Positions 53,853 to 63,740 of a stretch of DNA of 64,000 nucleotides are shown piece after piece. The notes under the pieces were generated by a model. It saw nothing but the letters and a program-made list of their open reading frames with translations, did not search any database and was not told the DNA's origin. Origin of the DNA: JACMQX01 sp040385105. GTDB lineage: Bacteria; Pseudomonadota; Gammaproteobacteria; Burkholderiales; Burkholderiaceae_C. Positions within the stretch are counted from its first letter, which is position 1, and every line of letters starts with the position of its first letter. The stretch is taken from NCBI GenBank assembly GCA_040385105.1, contig JAZKHY010000072.1, forward strand, positions 37,666 through 101,665, read 5' to 3'. Made by a program: the position numbers and the translations under genes.

Positions 53853-54965
53853 ATGAAACCCTTTCTCCGCCAGCAACTCGACCGCTACGCCACCCGCATC
53901 CATGAGCTCGACTTCTTCCTCCAGCAGGAGGACGTGGTCAAGGACATGGACCGCTACCGCGCGCTGACGCGCGAACACACGGAAGTGAGTGAAGTCGCGG
54001 GCCAGTACGCCCGCTTCCGCCAGCGTGAAGCCGACCTTGCGAGTGCGAACGAGATGCTGGCCGACCCTGAGATGTCGGCCATGGCGCAGGAAGAGATCGA
54101 CGCGGCGAAAGCCGAACTGCTGGTGCTGGAGGACCAGCTGCAACAACTCCTGCTGCCGCGCGACCCGGACGACGCCCGCAATGCATTTCTCGAAATCCGT
54201 GCCGGAACCGGGGGTGACGAGTCGGGCCTGTTCGCCGCCGACCTGCTGCGCATGTACACACGGTATGCCGAACGCCAGGGATGGCGCACGGAAATCGTGA
54301 GCGAGTCCGGTGGCGAGCTTGGGGGCTACAAGGAAGTGGTGCTCCGCATCGTCGGCGCATCCTCGGGAGCTGACGCCAGCGCCGGGGTATACGGCAAGCT
54401 CAAGTTCGAGTCCGGCGGCCACCGGGTTCAGCGTGTGCCGGCAACGGAGACACAGGGCCGCATCCACACCAGCGCATGCACAGTGGCCACGTTGCCCGAG
54501 CCCGATGAAGCGCAGACCGTGCAGATCAACCCGTCGGACCTGCGCATCGACACCTACCGCGCCAGCGGTGCCGGCGGCCAGCACGTGAACAAGACCGACT
54601 CGGCCGTGCGGATCACCCACCTGCCCACCGGCATCGTCGCCGAATGCCAGGACGACCGCTCCCAGCACCGCAACAAGGCCAAGGCCTTGCAGGTGCTGGC
54701 AGCGCGCATCAATGAAAAGGAGCGCTCGGAGCGCGCCGCGAAGGAAGCCGCCACCCGCAAGGGACTGGTCGGCAGCGGCGACCGCAGCGACCGCATCCGG
54801 ACCTACAACTTCCCGCAGGGGCGGCTCACCGACCACCGCATCAACCTCACGCTGTACAAGCTGCAGTTTGTGATGGAAGGCGACCTGGACGAGGTCATCG
54901 AGGCACTGCTGCTGGCACGGAAGGCTGAGCAGCTGGAGGAACTGGAAGTGGGCGCCAGCGCATAA
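53853..54965 (+). CDS. prfA: Peptide chain release factor 1
   Basis: Recognises UAA and UAG stop codons and triggers peptide release. The 370-residue protein has the PxT anticodon-like tripeptide PAT (196-198), which marks RF1 rather than RF2, and the GGQ catalytic motif (241-243) in SGAGGQHVNKTDSA. The ATG at 53853 begins MKPFLRQQLDRYATRI, the normal family start. It is 139 bases after hemA and 12 bases before prmC, whose product methylates the GGQ glutamine. Confidence 0.95.
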   Translation: MKPFLRQQLDRYATRIHELDFFLQQEDVVKDMDRYRALTREHTEVSEVAGQYARFRQREADLASANEMLADPEMSAMAQEEIDAAKAELLVLEDQLQQLLLPRDPDDARNAFLEIRAGTGGDESGLFAADLLRMYTRYAERQGWRTEIVSESGGELGGYKEVVLRIVGASSGADASAGVYGKLKFESGGHRVQRVPATETQGRIHTSACTVATLPEPDEAQTVQINPSDLRIDTYRASGAGGQHVNKTDSAVRITHLPTGIVAECQDDRSQHRNKAKALQVLAARINEKERSERAAKEAATRKGLVGSGDRSDRIRTYNFPQGRLTDHRINLTLYKLQFVMEGDLDEVIEALLLARKAEQLEELEVGASA

Positions 54966-54977
54966 AGGGAAGAAAAG

Positions 54978-55820
54978 ATGGCCGAAGGCATCACCACCGT
55001 GAAGCAGGCGCTGCAGGCCGCAGCCGCTGCCGGCCTTGACCGGCTTGACGCCCGGCTGCTGCTGCTGCACGTACTGGGGCGGCCGCTGGCCGACCGCGCC
55101 TGGCTGGTGGCGCATGACACCGATGCACTGCAGGACCCTGTCATGCAGCGCTTCACCGGCTTGTGCGGGCGCCGCGCCGGCGGCGAGCCCCTGGCCTACC
55201 TCACCGGCAGCAAGGAGTTCTACGGCCTGGATCTGCAGGTGGACGCGCGCGTGCTCGTGCCCAGGCCCGACACAGAAACACTGGTGGACTGGGCCCTGTC
55301 CGCCATCACATCGATTCCCCGCGCCCGGGTGCTGGACCTGGGAACCGGCAGCGGCGCCATAGCGCTGGCCATCAAGCATGCCCGCCCGGACGCAGAGGTC
55401 AGCGCGGTGGATGCCAGCGCCGGTGCGCTGGAGGTCGCGCGGGCCAACGCTTCCAGGCTTGGGCTGGAGGTGGACTTCCTGCATGGCTCATGGCTCAGTT
55501 GTGTGAGCAATCACTATCACATCATTGTTTCAAATCCGCCCTACATCGCGTCAGGGGACCATCATCTGGCAGCTCTTGGACATGAGCCGATCGAAGCACT
55601 GGCTGCCGGCCCTGACGGGCTGGCGGACATCCGGCAGATCGCCTCCGGGGCTGCCGCGCACCTGCTGCCAGGTGGCTGGCTGATGCTGGAGCACGGCTAT
55701 GACCAGGCAGAGCAGGTACGCGAGTTGCTGGGGACGGCAGGCCTCGAAGGCGCTGTCAGCCGCAGGGATCTGGCGGGGATAGAACGCTGCTCCGGCGCAA
55801 AAAAGCCGGGGCGCGGATAA
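54978..55820 (+). CDS. prmC: Release-factor glutamine methyltransferase
   Basis: Methylates the glutamine of the GGQ motif in release factors. The 280-residue protein has SAM-binding VLDLGTGSGAIALAI and the catalytic NPPY motif in HIIVSNPPYIASGD. The ribosome-binding site GGGAAGAAAAG lies just upstream of the ATG. The bases around 55490-55580 (SWLSCVSNHYHIIVSNPPYI) use less GC-rich codons than neighbours. It follows prfA by 12 bases. Confidence 0.92.
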   Translation: MAEGITTVKQALQAAAAAGLDRLDARLLLLHVLGRPLADRAWLVAHDTDALQDPVMQRFTGLCGRRAGGEPLAYLTGSKEFYGLDLQVDARVLVPRPDTETLVDWALSAITSIPRARVLDLGTGSGAIALAIKHARPDAEVSAVDASAGALEVARANASRLGLEVDFLHGSWLSCVSNHYHIIVSNPPYIASGDHHLAALGHEPIEALAAGPDGLADIRQIASGAAAHLLPGGWLMLEHGYDQAEQVRELLGTAGLEGAVSRRDLAGIERCSGAKKPGRG

Positions 55821-55867
55821 TCATGGATATTCGACATGCTCGACACCAGTTCCCAAGGAGTAGCCCC

Positions 55868-56194
55868 ATGAGTGACGCCCAGCAACGTATCGACGACCTC
55901 GTCAAATCCAGCGATGTGCTGCTTTTCATGAAAGGCAACGCCAGCTTCCCGATGTGCGGCTTTTCCGGCCGGGCCATCCAGATCCTGAAGGCCTGCGGCA
56001 TCGACCCCAAAACCGTGAAGACAGTCAATGTGCTTGAGGACGACGGCATCCGCCAGGGCATCAAGGAGTACAGCAACTGGCCCACGATTCCCCAGCTTTA
56101 TGTCAAGGGAGAGTTCATCGGCGGCTCCGACATCATGATGGAGATGTACGAGAACGGCGAGTTGCAGCAGGTGCTGGGGTCCACGCAGCCGTAA
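55868..56194 (+). CDS. grxD: Monothiol glutaredoxin GrxD
   Basis: CGFS-type glutaredoxin that binds and transfers [2Fe-2S] clusters with glutathione. The 108-residue protein has active-site Cys30 in FPMCGFSGRA, WPTIPQLYVKGEFIGGSDI and TVNVLEDDGIRQG, all typical of Grx4. The ATG at 55868 follows AAGGAG with 7 bases of spacing. A strong terminator follows at 56240. Confidence 0.94.
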   Translation: MSDAQQRIDDLVKSSDVLLFMKGNASFPMCGFSGRAIQILKACGIDPKTVKTVNVLEDDGIRQGIKEYSNWPTIPQLYVKGEFIGGSDIMMEMYENGELQQVLGSTQP

Positions 56195-56239
56195 GCTGCA
56201 CGGCTCGAACCACAGCGCAGGACTCACCATCTTGCCGCG

Positions 56240-56264
56240 AAAGCCGCCCTTGCAGGCGGCTTTT
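56240..56264 (+). terminator. Rho-independent terminator after grxD
   Basis: AAAGCCGCC (56240-56248) pairs with GGCGGCTTT (56255-56263) around a 6-base loop and the strand continues TTTTACATTT. It lies 45 bases after the grxD stop and ends the hemA-prfA-prmC-grxD transcript. Confidence 0.85.
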
Positions 56265-56364
56265 ACATTTGCGTGTCGGGCAATGCCGACAGTGCGCAAC
56301 CGGCCATTGAACGCTGGCACGGCTTATGCTGAAATGAATTCGTGTCCTTCAGCAGGAGTCATCG

Positions 56365-57360
56365 ATGGAATCCCGGAGCCTCGTTCCCCAGTCTTCCGCC
56401 TTCAAGCTGCCGATAGCCAACCTGCGCAGCGTCTTCCGCACGCATGATGTCGAGCGCAAGCTGGCCAAGCTCCCCGAAAAAGACTACGAGAACCTGCGCA
56501 CCACCTATGAGCGCATGCTCGAGCGCGGCCCGGATCGCTTCCAGGTCAAGCCATCCGGTGTTCCCGACATGGCCTCACTGTATGAGCAGCTTCCCAATTT
56601 CAACGAGGTACTCGATGACGTCAAGCGCCATGTCGCGCTGAGCCAGGACAGCCGCGACGGGCTGGAAGTCACGCCCATGTTGCTGCTCGGCGCGCCGGGC
56701 ATCGGGAAGACCCATTTCGCAAAGAAGCTTGCCGACCTGCTGGGCACCGGCATGAGCCTTGTGCCGATGAGTTCCATGACTGCGGGCTGGCTGTTGTCAG
56801 GGTCGTCCTCGCAATGGAAAGGCGCCAAGCCGGGCAAGGTGTTCGAGGCGTTGGTGGACGGCCAGTATGCCAACCCGGTGATCGTGGTGGACGAGATCGA
56901 CAAGGCCAGCGCCGATGCGCAGTACGACCCTTTGGGCGCGCTCTACAGCCTGCTGGAACACGACACGGCGCAGGGCTTTGTCGATGAGTTCGCAGAAGTG
57001 GCCATCGATGCCAGCCAGGTGATCTGGATCACCACCGCGAACGATGCGCGCTCGATTCCCGAGCCCATCCTCAACCGGATGAATGTCTTCGAGATCGAGC
57101 CGCCGTCGCCGGACGCCGCGCGGCAAATCGCGCGCAACCTGTATGGCTCGATACGCAGCGGGCACGGCTGGGGCCAGCGCTTCGTGCCGGAACCGCACGA
57201 CGACCTGCTGGACATGCTGGCCGAGCTGGCCCCGCGCGAGATGCGCCGCTCGTTGATGACGGGATTCGGCAACGCCCGGCTGGGCGGGCGGGACGAGGTG
57301 CGGGCGGAAGACCTGCCGCGTCACACGCAAGGCAAGAGCAGGATCGGCTTCATGCAATAA
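56365..57360 (+). CDS. AAA family ATPase, Lon-like without protease domain
   Basis: A 331-residue cytosolic AAA ATPase. Walker A GAPGIGKT (109-116), Walker B VIVVDEID (172-179), and a sensor region WITTANDARSIPEPILNRMNV resemble the AAA module of Lon (GSS...WKGAKPGKVFEAL parallels the Lon loop before Walker B). There is no Lon N-terminal domain and no C-terminal Ser-Lys protease domain; the chain ends shortly after the small AAA domain. It may be an unfoldase or remodelling factor. Own ribosome-binding site AGCAGGAG precedes the ATG. It is convergent with the lytic transglycosylase gene, with a repeat element between. Confidence 0.82.
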   Translation: MESRSLVPQSSAFKLPIANLRSVFRTHDVERKLAKLPEKDYENLRTTYERMLERGPDRFQVKPSGVPDMASLYEQLPNFNEVLDDVKRHVALSQDSRDGLEVTPMLLLGAPGIGKTHFAKKLADLLGTGMSLVPMSSMTAGWLLSGSSSQWKGAKPGKVFEALVDGQYANPVIVVDEIDKASADAQYDPLGALYSLLEHDTAQGFVDEFAEVAIDASQVIWITTANDARSIPEPILNRMNVFEIEPPSPDAARQIARNLYGSIRSGHGWGQRFVPEPHDDLLDMLAELAPREMRRSLMTGFGNARLGGRDEVRAEDLPRHTQGKSRIGFMQ

Positions 57361-57390
57361 CACGTCGGCGAAGTAAAAATTCGCGAATGC

Positions 57391-57467
57391 GTGGAACCGG
57401 CTCTGCCGGGCCACTGCATTGCCCCCCAGTGGGGGGAGGCGCGCGAAAGCGCGCTTCGGGGGGCGTC
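57391..57467. repeat. REP-like palindromic element, copy B
   Basis: Same flanks (GTGGAACCG and GCTTCGGGGGGCGTC) and core (CCCCAGTGGGGGGAGG) as copy A, with a different last stem (GCGCGCGAAAGCGCGC). It lies between the convergent AAA ATPase and lytic transglycosylase genes, 4 bases from the latter's stop codon. Confidence 0.75.
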
Positions 57468-57471
57468 CGTC

Positions 57472-58088
57472 CTACTTGCCGTCGAACTGCCAGAGTCGGG
57501 CCGCGCCGAGAACGGCGTTGGGGTACTGCGGCTTGCCCCGGCTGCCGTTATAGCGCCCGAGCGCCATGAAAAGGTCGCCGCGCTCACGGTCAATGTAGTG
57601 CCGCAGGATCACGCAGCCGAAGCGCAGGTTGGTCTGCATGTGGAACAGCTTGCCGGCATCACCGTCGCCAATGACCCGCGTCCAGAACGGCATGACCTGC
57701 ATGTAGCCCCGGGCTCCCACAGGGCTCACTGCGAACTTGCGGAAGTTGCTCTCCACCTGGATCAGCCCCAGCACCAGGGAGCGTTCCAGGCCCGCGCGCC
57801 GGGTTTCATACCAGACCGTCTCCAGGAACTCCTTGCGCACCTGCCATAGCGGTTTTTTCCTCCTGAGCCGGTCGCTCATGGCGCCAAGCCAGCGCAGATG
57901 CGCCAGGCGCTGCTCGGTGTCGCTGAACTCGGGAACCGGCGGGGCACTGTTGGCAATCGCGGAGCTCAGGGCCGAGCGCACCGAATCAACCAGTGGCTCC
58001 TCAAGCTGGCCGCCGGCATGCGCCTGGGGCGCCAGGGCCAGCAGCCCCAGCCCGCCTGACAGTGAAGTGAGGCAATGCCTGCGGGTAA

Positions 58089-58092
<4 letters not shown>
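57472..58092 (-). CDS. Lytic transglycosylase domain protein (SLT type)
   Basis: A 206-residue periplasmic murein transglycosylase. The N terminus MITRRHCLTSLSGGLGLLAL is a twin-arginine-like signal, with cleavage around QAHAG. The SLT domain has catalytic Glu in GLIQVESNFRKFA, then GARGYMQVMPF and GRYNGSRG. It ends in LWQFDGK. Its start overlaps the proS stop by 4 bases (ATGA), a conserved coupling in this group. Export by Tat rather than Sec is inferred from the RR only. Confidence 0.88.
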
Positions 58093-59834
<1,742 letters not shown>

Positions 59835-59868
59835 GGGGCTTGGGTCTGCTGCTGGAAGACCTGACCCC

Positions 59869-59896
59869 TTGCCGCACCCGCATTGCTGTGCATAAT
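59869..59896 (+). promoter_or_regulatory. Likely sigma-70 promoter for rppH
   Basis: TTGCCG (59869-59874) and CATAAT (59891-59896) are spaced by 16 bases, 29 bases before the rppH ATG. Both hexamers are close to the consensus. Confidence 0.5.
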
Positions 59897-59925
59897 GGAA
59901 TCAGTTCAAAATTTGGGGTTTGATT

Positions 59926-60585
59926 ATGCTTGACCGGGACGGCTTTCGGCCTAACGTCGGCATCATCCTGCTCAACCAGAAAAACCAGGTGTTCTGGGGC
60001 AAGCGCATACGCACCCATTCCTGGCAGTTTCCGCAGGGTGGCATTGACCGGGGTGAAACCCCCGAGCAGGCCATGTTCCGCGAACTGCATGAAGAAGTGG
60101 GGCTCATGCCCGAGCATGTCCGCATGCTGGCCCGCACACGTGACTGGTTGCGCTACGAGGTGCCTGACCGGTACATCCGCCGCGACGCGCGCGGCCACTA
60201 CAAGGGCCAGAAACAGATCTGGTACCTGCTCCAGCTCGTTGGCCACGACTGGGACCTGAACCTGCGCGCGACCAACCACCCGGAATTTGACGCCTGGCGC
60301 TGGAATGACTACTGGGTGCCGCTTGATGTGGTGGTGGAGTTCAAGCGTGGTGTCTATGAAATGGCGCTGACCGAGCTTGCGCGCTACCTGCCACGGCACG
60401 ATCACCGTAACCGTTACCTGCGCAGCGGCATGCGCTCGCGCGAGCATGATGAGCTCAACCCAGAGGGTGGCCAAGAGTCGATGCCCGGTGCTTCGTTCGA
60501 GCTCCCGCCAGGCGCCACCTTCGAACCCGATCCACAGGCAGGCCTCAACCAGGGCACCCAGGAAAACACACATGCGGCTTCATAG
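59926..60585 (+). CDS. rppH: RNA pyrophosphohydrolase
   Basis: Removes pyrophosphate from the 5' end of mRNA, starting RNA decay. The 219-residue protein begins MLDRDGFRPNVGIILLN and has the Nudix box GGIDRGETPEQAMFRELHEE. The RppH core (about 1-160) is followed by a Pro/Gly/Glu-rich tail of about 55 residues that is likely disordered. Start context is TTGGGGTTTGATT then ATG. Its last 14 bases overlap the next gene. Confidence 0.93.
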   Translation: MLDRDGFRPNVGIILLNQKNQVFWGKRIRTHSWQFPQGGIDRGETPEQAMFRELHEEVGLMPEHVRMLARTRDWLRYEVPDRYIRRDARGHYKGQKQIWYLLQLVGHDWDLNLRATNHPEFDAWRWNDYWVPLDVVVEFKRGVYEMALTELARYLPRHDHRNRYLRSGMRSREHDELNPEGGQESMPGASFELPPGATFEPDPQAGLNQGTQENTHAAS

Positions 60586-61081
60586 AATTCTGGCGTGCGC
60601 GCTTGCAGCAGCGGCGTTTGGCGCTGCTGCGCAGGGCAAAATCCCCGAAGCGGTCGAGTGGAAGGAGTCAGAAGCTCCGCCTCCGCCAGCCTTCAACGCC
60701 TCCCGGTTGATTCCCTTTGAGGTCAGCGCCGGTTCGGGGCTCAAGTTCGGCGTCGATCCTTCAACCCTGAGCATTGGCAAGGACGGGGTATTGCGCTACG
60801 TTGTCGTCGCACAAAGCGCCAGCGGCACGATCAATGCCATGTACGAGGGCATCCGTTGCACCACCGGCGAGTACAAGACCTACGCACGCTACAACCCCAG
60901 CGGCGGCTGGAACCGCGCAACCGACCCGAAATGGGAAGACATGCGGACCAGCCAGAAGTCACGGCACGCATACCAGATGGCACGCCAGGGCGGATGCCCT
61001 GATGGCGGCGTGCCGGTACGCCTGGACGAGGTGCTGCGGGAACTCCGGCGACCGACCTACATCAAGGACCACCACAATTGA
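60572..61081 (+). CDS. CNP1-like family secreted protein
   Basis: A 169-residue protein with a signal peptide (about 1-21, ending GAAAQ) and the CNP1-like domain (WKESEAPPPP, FEVSAGSGLKFGVDPSTLSI, YVVVAQSASGTINAMYEGIR, EYKTYAR). The family, first noted as a cryptic Neisseria-type protein, has no known function; it should be periplasmic. Two cysteines (GIRCTTG, GGCPDG) may form a disulfide. The ATG at 60572 overlaps rppH by 14 bases and has AGGA 8 bases upstream. Confidence 0.83.
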   Translation: MRLHRILACALAAAAFGAAAQGKIPEAVEWKESEAPPPPAFNASRLIPFEVSAGSGLKFGVDPSTLSIGKDGVLRYVVVAQSASGTINAMYEGIRCTTGEYKTYARYNPSGGWNRATDPKWEDMRTSQKSRHAYQMARQGGCPDGGVPVRLDEVLRELRRPTYIKDHHN

Positions 61082-61091
61082 CTCCCGGTGG

Positions 61092-61122
61092 GCAAGCGCC
61101 CGAAGGGCGGACGGGGGGCGTC
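61092..61122. repeat. Degenerate partial copy of the REP-like element
   Basis: A short segment (GCAAGCGCCCGAAGGGC, then GGACGGGGGGCGTCC) shares the terminal GGGGGGCGTCC with copies A and B and likewise sits directly beside a stop codon, that of proB, between convergent genes. It lacks the GTGGAACC flank and the CCCCAGTGGGG core. Confidence 0.45.
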
Positions 61123-61123
61123 C

Positions 61124-62260
61124 TTACTTCGTGAGTACCATGTTGTCCCGGTGAACCATCTCGGGTTCGGCGGTGTAGCCCAGGAGCTTTTCAAATTCGG
61201 TTGACGGCTTGCGGCAGAGCAGGCGAGCCTCGACGCTGGAATAGTTCGACAGGCCCCGCGCCAGCTCGACGCCGGCAAGGTCGCGGACTGCAATCACGTC
61301 GCCGCGGGAAAACTCGCCGTCTACACCGGTCATGCCGATGGGCAGCAGGCTCTTGCCTTCATCACGGACCTTGGCTGCCGCGCCGTCATCCACTGTAACG
61401 GCACCGCGCAGTTGGAGGTGATCGGCCATCCACTGCTTGCGGGCCTGCTTTTTCTGCGTCTGCGCAACCAGCAGCGTGCCAATGGCATCTCCGCCGGTCA
61501 GCCGCAACAGCGCGTCCGGCTCACGCCCCCACGCAATCACCGTCGAAGCGCCCGACCCGGCCGCGCGCTTGGCGGCAAGTATCTTGGTGATCATGCCGCC
61601 GCGCCCCAGGCTTGAGCCCGCACCGCCGGCCATGGCTTCCAGTGCCGGATCGCCGGCCTTGCCTTCGTGCACAAAAACGGCGGAAGGGTCCTTGCGCGGA
61701 TCAGCGCTGTAAAGGCCTCTCTGGTCCGTCAGAATGACGAGCGCATCGGCCTCGATGAGGTTGGCCACCAGGGCGCCCAGGGTGTCGTTGTCGCCGAACT
61801 TGATTTCATCGTTGACAACAGTGTCGTTCTCGTTGATGACCGGCACGACGCCCAGTTTCAGCAGCGTCAGCAGCGTGGAACGGGCATTGAGGTAGCGCTC
61901 GCGGTCGGCCAGGTCGGCATGGGTCAGCAGTACCTGCGCCGAGCCAAGATGGTTCTCGCGAAGCTTGGTCTCATACATCTGGGCCAGGCCCATTTGCCCG
62001 ACAGCCGCAGCTGCCTGCAACTCATTGATTTCATGCGGGCGGCTCGTCCAGCCCAGGCGCTTCATGCCTTCGGCAATGGCGCCGCTGGACACCATCACCA
62101 CTTCGCGGCCATCCTTGGCCAGGGCTGCAAGCTGGCGGCACCATTCGCCGATGGCAGCCTCGTCAAGCCCCCGGCCTTCGTTGGTCACGAGGCTGGAGCC
62201 GACCTTGACGACGATGCGCCGCGCATCGCGCAGCACGGTGGAAGATGATTTCTGGGTCAT
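61124..62260 (-). CDS. proB: Glutamate 5-kinase
   Basis: Phosphorylates glutamate, the first step of proline synthesis. The 378-residue protein has the amino-acid kinase domain (VVKVGSSLVTNEGRGLD, VMVSSGAIAEGMKRLG, INENDTVVNDEIKFGDND) and a C-terminal PUA domain (about 285-365). It is the second last gene of a rplU-rpmA-obgE-proB order that is common in beta-proteobacteria. It starts 60 bases after obgE. Confidence 0.95.
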   Translation of the reverse strand: MTQKSSSTVLRDARRIVVKVGSSLVTNEGRGLDEAAIGEWCRQLAALAKDGREVVMVSSGAIAEGMKRLGWTSRPHEINELQAAAAVGQMGLAQMYETKLRENHLGSAQVLLTHADLADRERYLNARSTLLTLLKLGVVPVINENDTVVNDEIKFGDNDTLGALVANLIEADALVILTDQRGLYSADPRKDPSAVFVHEGKAGDPALEAMAGGAGSSLGRGGMITKILAAKRAAGSGASTVIAWGREPDALLRLTGGDAIGTLLVAQTQKKQARKQWMADHLQLRGAVTVDDGAAAKVRDEGKSLLPIGMTGVDGEFSRGDVIAVRDLAGVELARGLSNYSSVEARLLCRKPSTEFEKLLGYTAEPEMVHRDNMVLTK

Positions 62261-62320
62261 GGGTTTAACTCTGCCGCCGGCTCACCGCACCTGCGGCGGC
62301 GGCGCCCCGGCTGCTGTGGC

Positions 62321-63388
62321 TCAGGGCGCAGGATCTCCGGCGAAACGCGGGTCCACGTAGACCGGCGCCTGCGCCGCAACCTGCACGGACTTCACGTGTT
62401 GATAGATTGCCTTGACCAGCGGTTCGCAGCCTTCGCGCGTGAGCGCGGAAATCTCGAACACCGGCCCCTTGAACTTGAAGCGCTTGACGAAATCCTTGAC
62501 CCGCGCTGCGCGCTCTTCATCCGGCACCATGTCGAGCTTGTTGAGCACCAGCCAGCGCGGCTTGTCGTAGAGCGCGGGATCGTACTTCTTGAGCTCGCCC
62601 ACAATTGCCTTGGCCTGTGCCACCGGGTCAGCCCCGTCGAACGGCGCCAGATCCACAATATGCAACAGCAGGCGTGTGCGCTGCAGATGGCGAAGGAACA
62701 GATGGCCCAGGCCGGCGCCCTCGGAAGCGCCCTCGATCAGGCCGGGAAGGTCAGCCACCACAAAACTCTGCTCGGGGCCCACACGCACTACGCCCAGGTT
62801 CGGGTGCAGCGTCGTGAACGGATAGTCGGCAATCCGCGGGCGGGCGTTGGACACCGCGGTGATGAACGTGGACTTGCCGGCGTTGGGCATGCCGAGCAGG
62901 CCCACATCCGCCAGCACCTTGAGCTCAAGCTTGAGGTTCTTCTTCTCGCCGGGCCAGCCAGGCGTCTTCTGGCGCGGCGCCCGGTTGATGGAGCTCTTGA
63001 AACGCATGTTGCCAAAGCCGCCATCGCCGCCCTTGGCGATGGTGATGACCTCGCCCGGCACCAGCAACTCGTACAGCACCTCGCCGGTTTCGGCGTCGCT
63101 GATGATGGTGCCCACTGGCATTTTCAGCGTGATGTCATCGGCCGCCGCGCCGAACATGTCGGAGCCCATGCCGTGCCCTCCGCGCCTTGCTTCATGGCGG
63201 CGCGAGAACCGGAAGTCGACCAGCGTATTGAGATTGGGATCCGCCACCGCAAAGACATGCCCGCCACGGCCACCATCACCACCGTTGGGGCCACCGAATT
63301 CCTTGTACTTCTCGTGTCGGAACGAGACGCAGCCGTCCCCGCCGTCACCGGCGATGACGTCGACATAGGCTTCGTCCACGAACTTCAT
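62321..63388 (-). CDS. obgE: Obg family GTPase
   Basis: Essential ribosome-associated GTPase involved in 50S assembly and stress responses. The 355-residue protein has the glycine-rich Obg domain (about 1-158, GDGGDGCVSFRHEK and GGPNGGDGGRGGHV), G1 GMPNAGKST (166-174), G3 DLPGLIEGA and G4 NKLDMV. The ending is short, with no large C-terminal extension. It follows rpmA by 82 bases that contain a terminator-like hairpin. Confidence 0.96.
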   Translation of the reverse strand: MKFVDEAYVDVIAGDGGDGCVSFRHEKYKEFGGPNGGDGGRGGHVFAVADPNLNTLVDFRFSRRHEARRGGHGMGSDMFGAAADDITLKMPVGTIISDAETGEVLYELLVPGEVITIAKGGDGGFGNMRFKSSINRAPRQKTPGWPGEKKNLKLELKVLADVGLLGMPNAGKSTFITAVSNARPRIADYPFTTLHPNLGVVRVGPEQSFVVADLPGLIEGASEGAGLGHLFLRHLQRTRLLLHIVDLAPFDGADPVAQAKAIVGELKKYDPALYDKPRWLVLNKLDMVPDEERAARVKDFVKRFKFKGPVFEISALTREGCEPLVKAIYQHVKSVQVAAQAPVYVDPRFAGDPAP

Positions 63389-63415
63389 AAGGCACCCAGT
63401 TTAAGTATTTTTTGC

Positions 63416-63448
63416 CGCCAAAAACAAAGCCCCGACAAGGCGGGGCTT
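63416..63448 (-). terminator. Intrinsic terminator between rpmA and obgE
   Basis: On the minus strand AAGCCCCG (63448-63441) pairs with CGGGGCTT (63434-63427) around a 6-base loop and is followed by TGTTTTTGG. It lies 22 bases after the rpmA stop, so rplU-rpmA transcripts would largely end here, with obgE reached by read-through or its own promoter. Confidence 0.82.
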
Positions 63449-63470
63449 CGAGGGAGTCGAAGTGATCAGC

Positions 63471-63728
63471 TTACGCCGGGCTCACACTGACCGTATGCTT
63501 GTTCAGCGAACCCTTCACGGCGAACGACACATGGCCGTCAACCAGTGCAAACAGGGTGTGGTCCTTGCCCACGCCGACATTGGTGCCGGGGTGGAAACGG
63601 GTACCGCGCTGGCGCACGATGATGGAGCCGGCGCTGATGAGTTCACCGCCGAACGCCTTCACGCCGAGCATCTTGGGCTGGGAATCCCGGCCGTTTCGCG
63701 TAGAGCCGCCGCCTTTTTTCTGTGCCAT
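63471..63728 (-). CDS. rpmA: 50S ribosomal protein L27
   Basis: Large-subunit protein near the peptidyl transferase centre. The 85-residue product begins MAQKKGGGSTRNGRDSQ and contains GVKAFGGELISAGSIIVRQR and FHPGTNVGVGKDHT, all diagnostic for L27. It follows rplU by 12 bases. Confidence 0.97.
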   Translation of the reverse strand: MAQKKGGGSTRNGRDSQPKMLGVKAFGGELISAGSIIVRQRGTRFHPGTNVGVGKDHTLFALVDGHVSFAVKGSLNKHTVSVSPA

Positions 63729-63740
63729 GACCTCTGCTCC

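Noticed and set aside
53577..55484. 635-codon open frame on the minus strand opposite prfA, prmC and the end of hemA
   Set aside because: Shadow of three well-supported genes; no start context or family motif.
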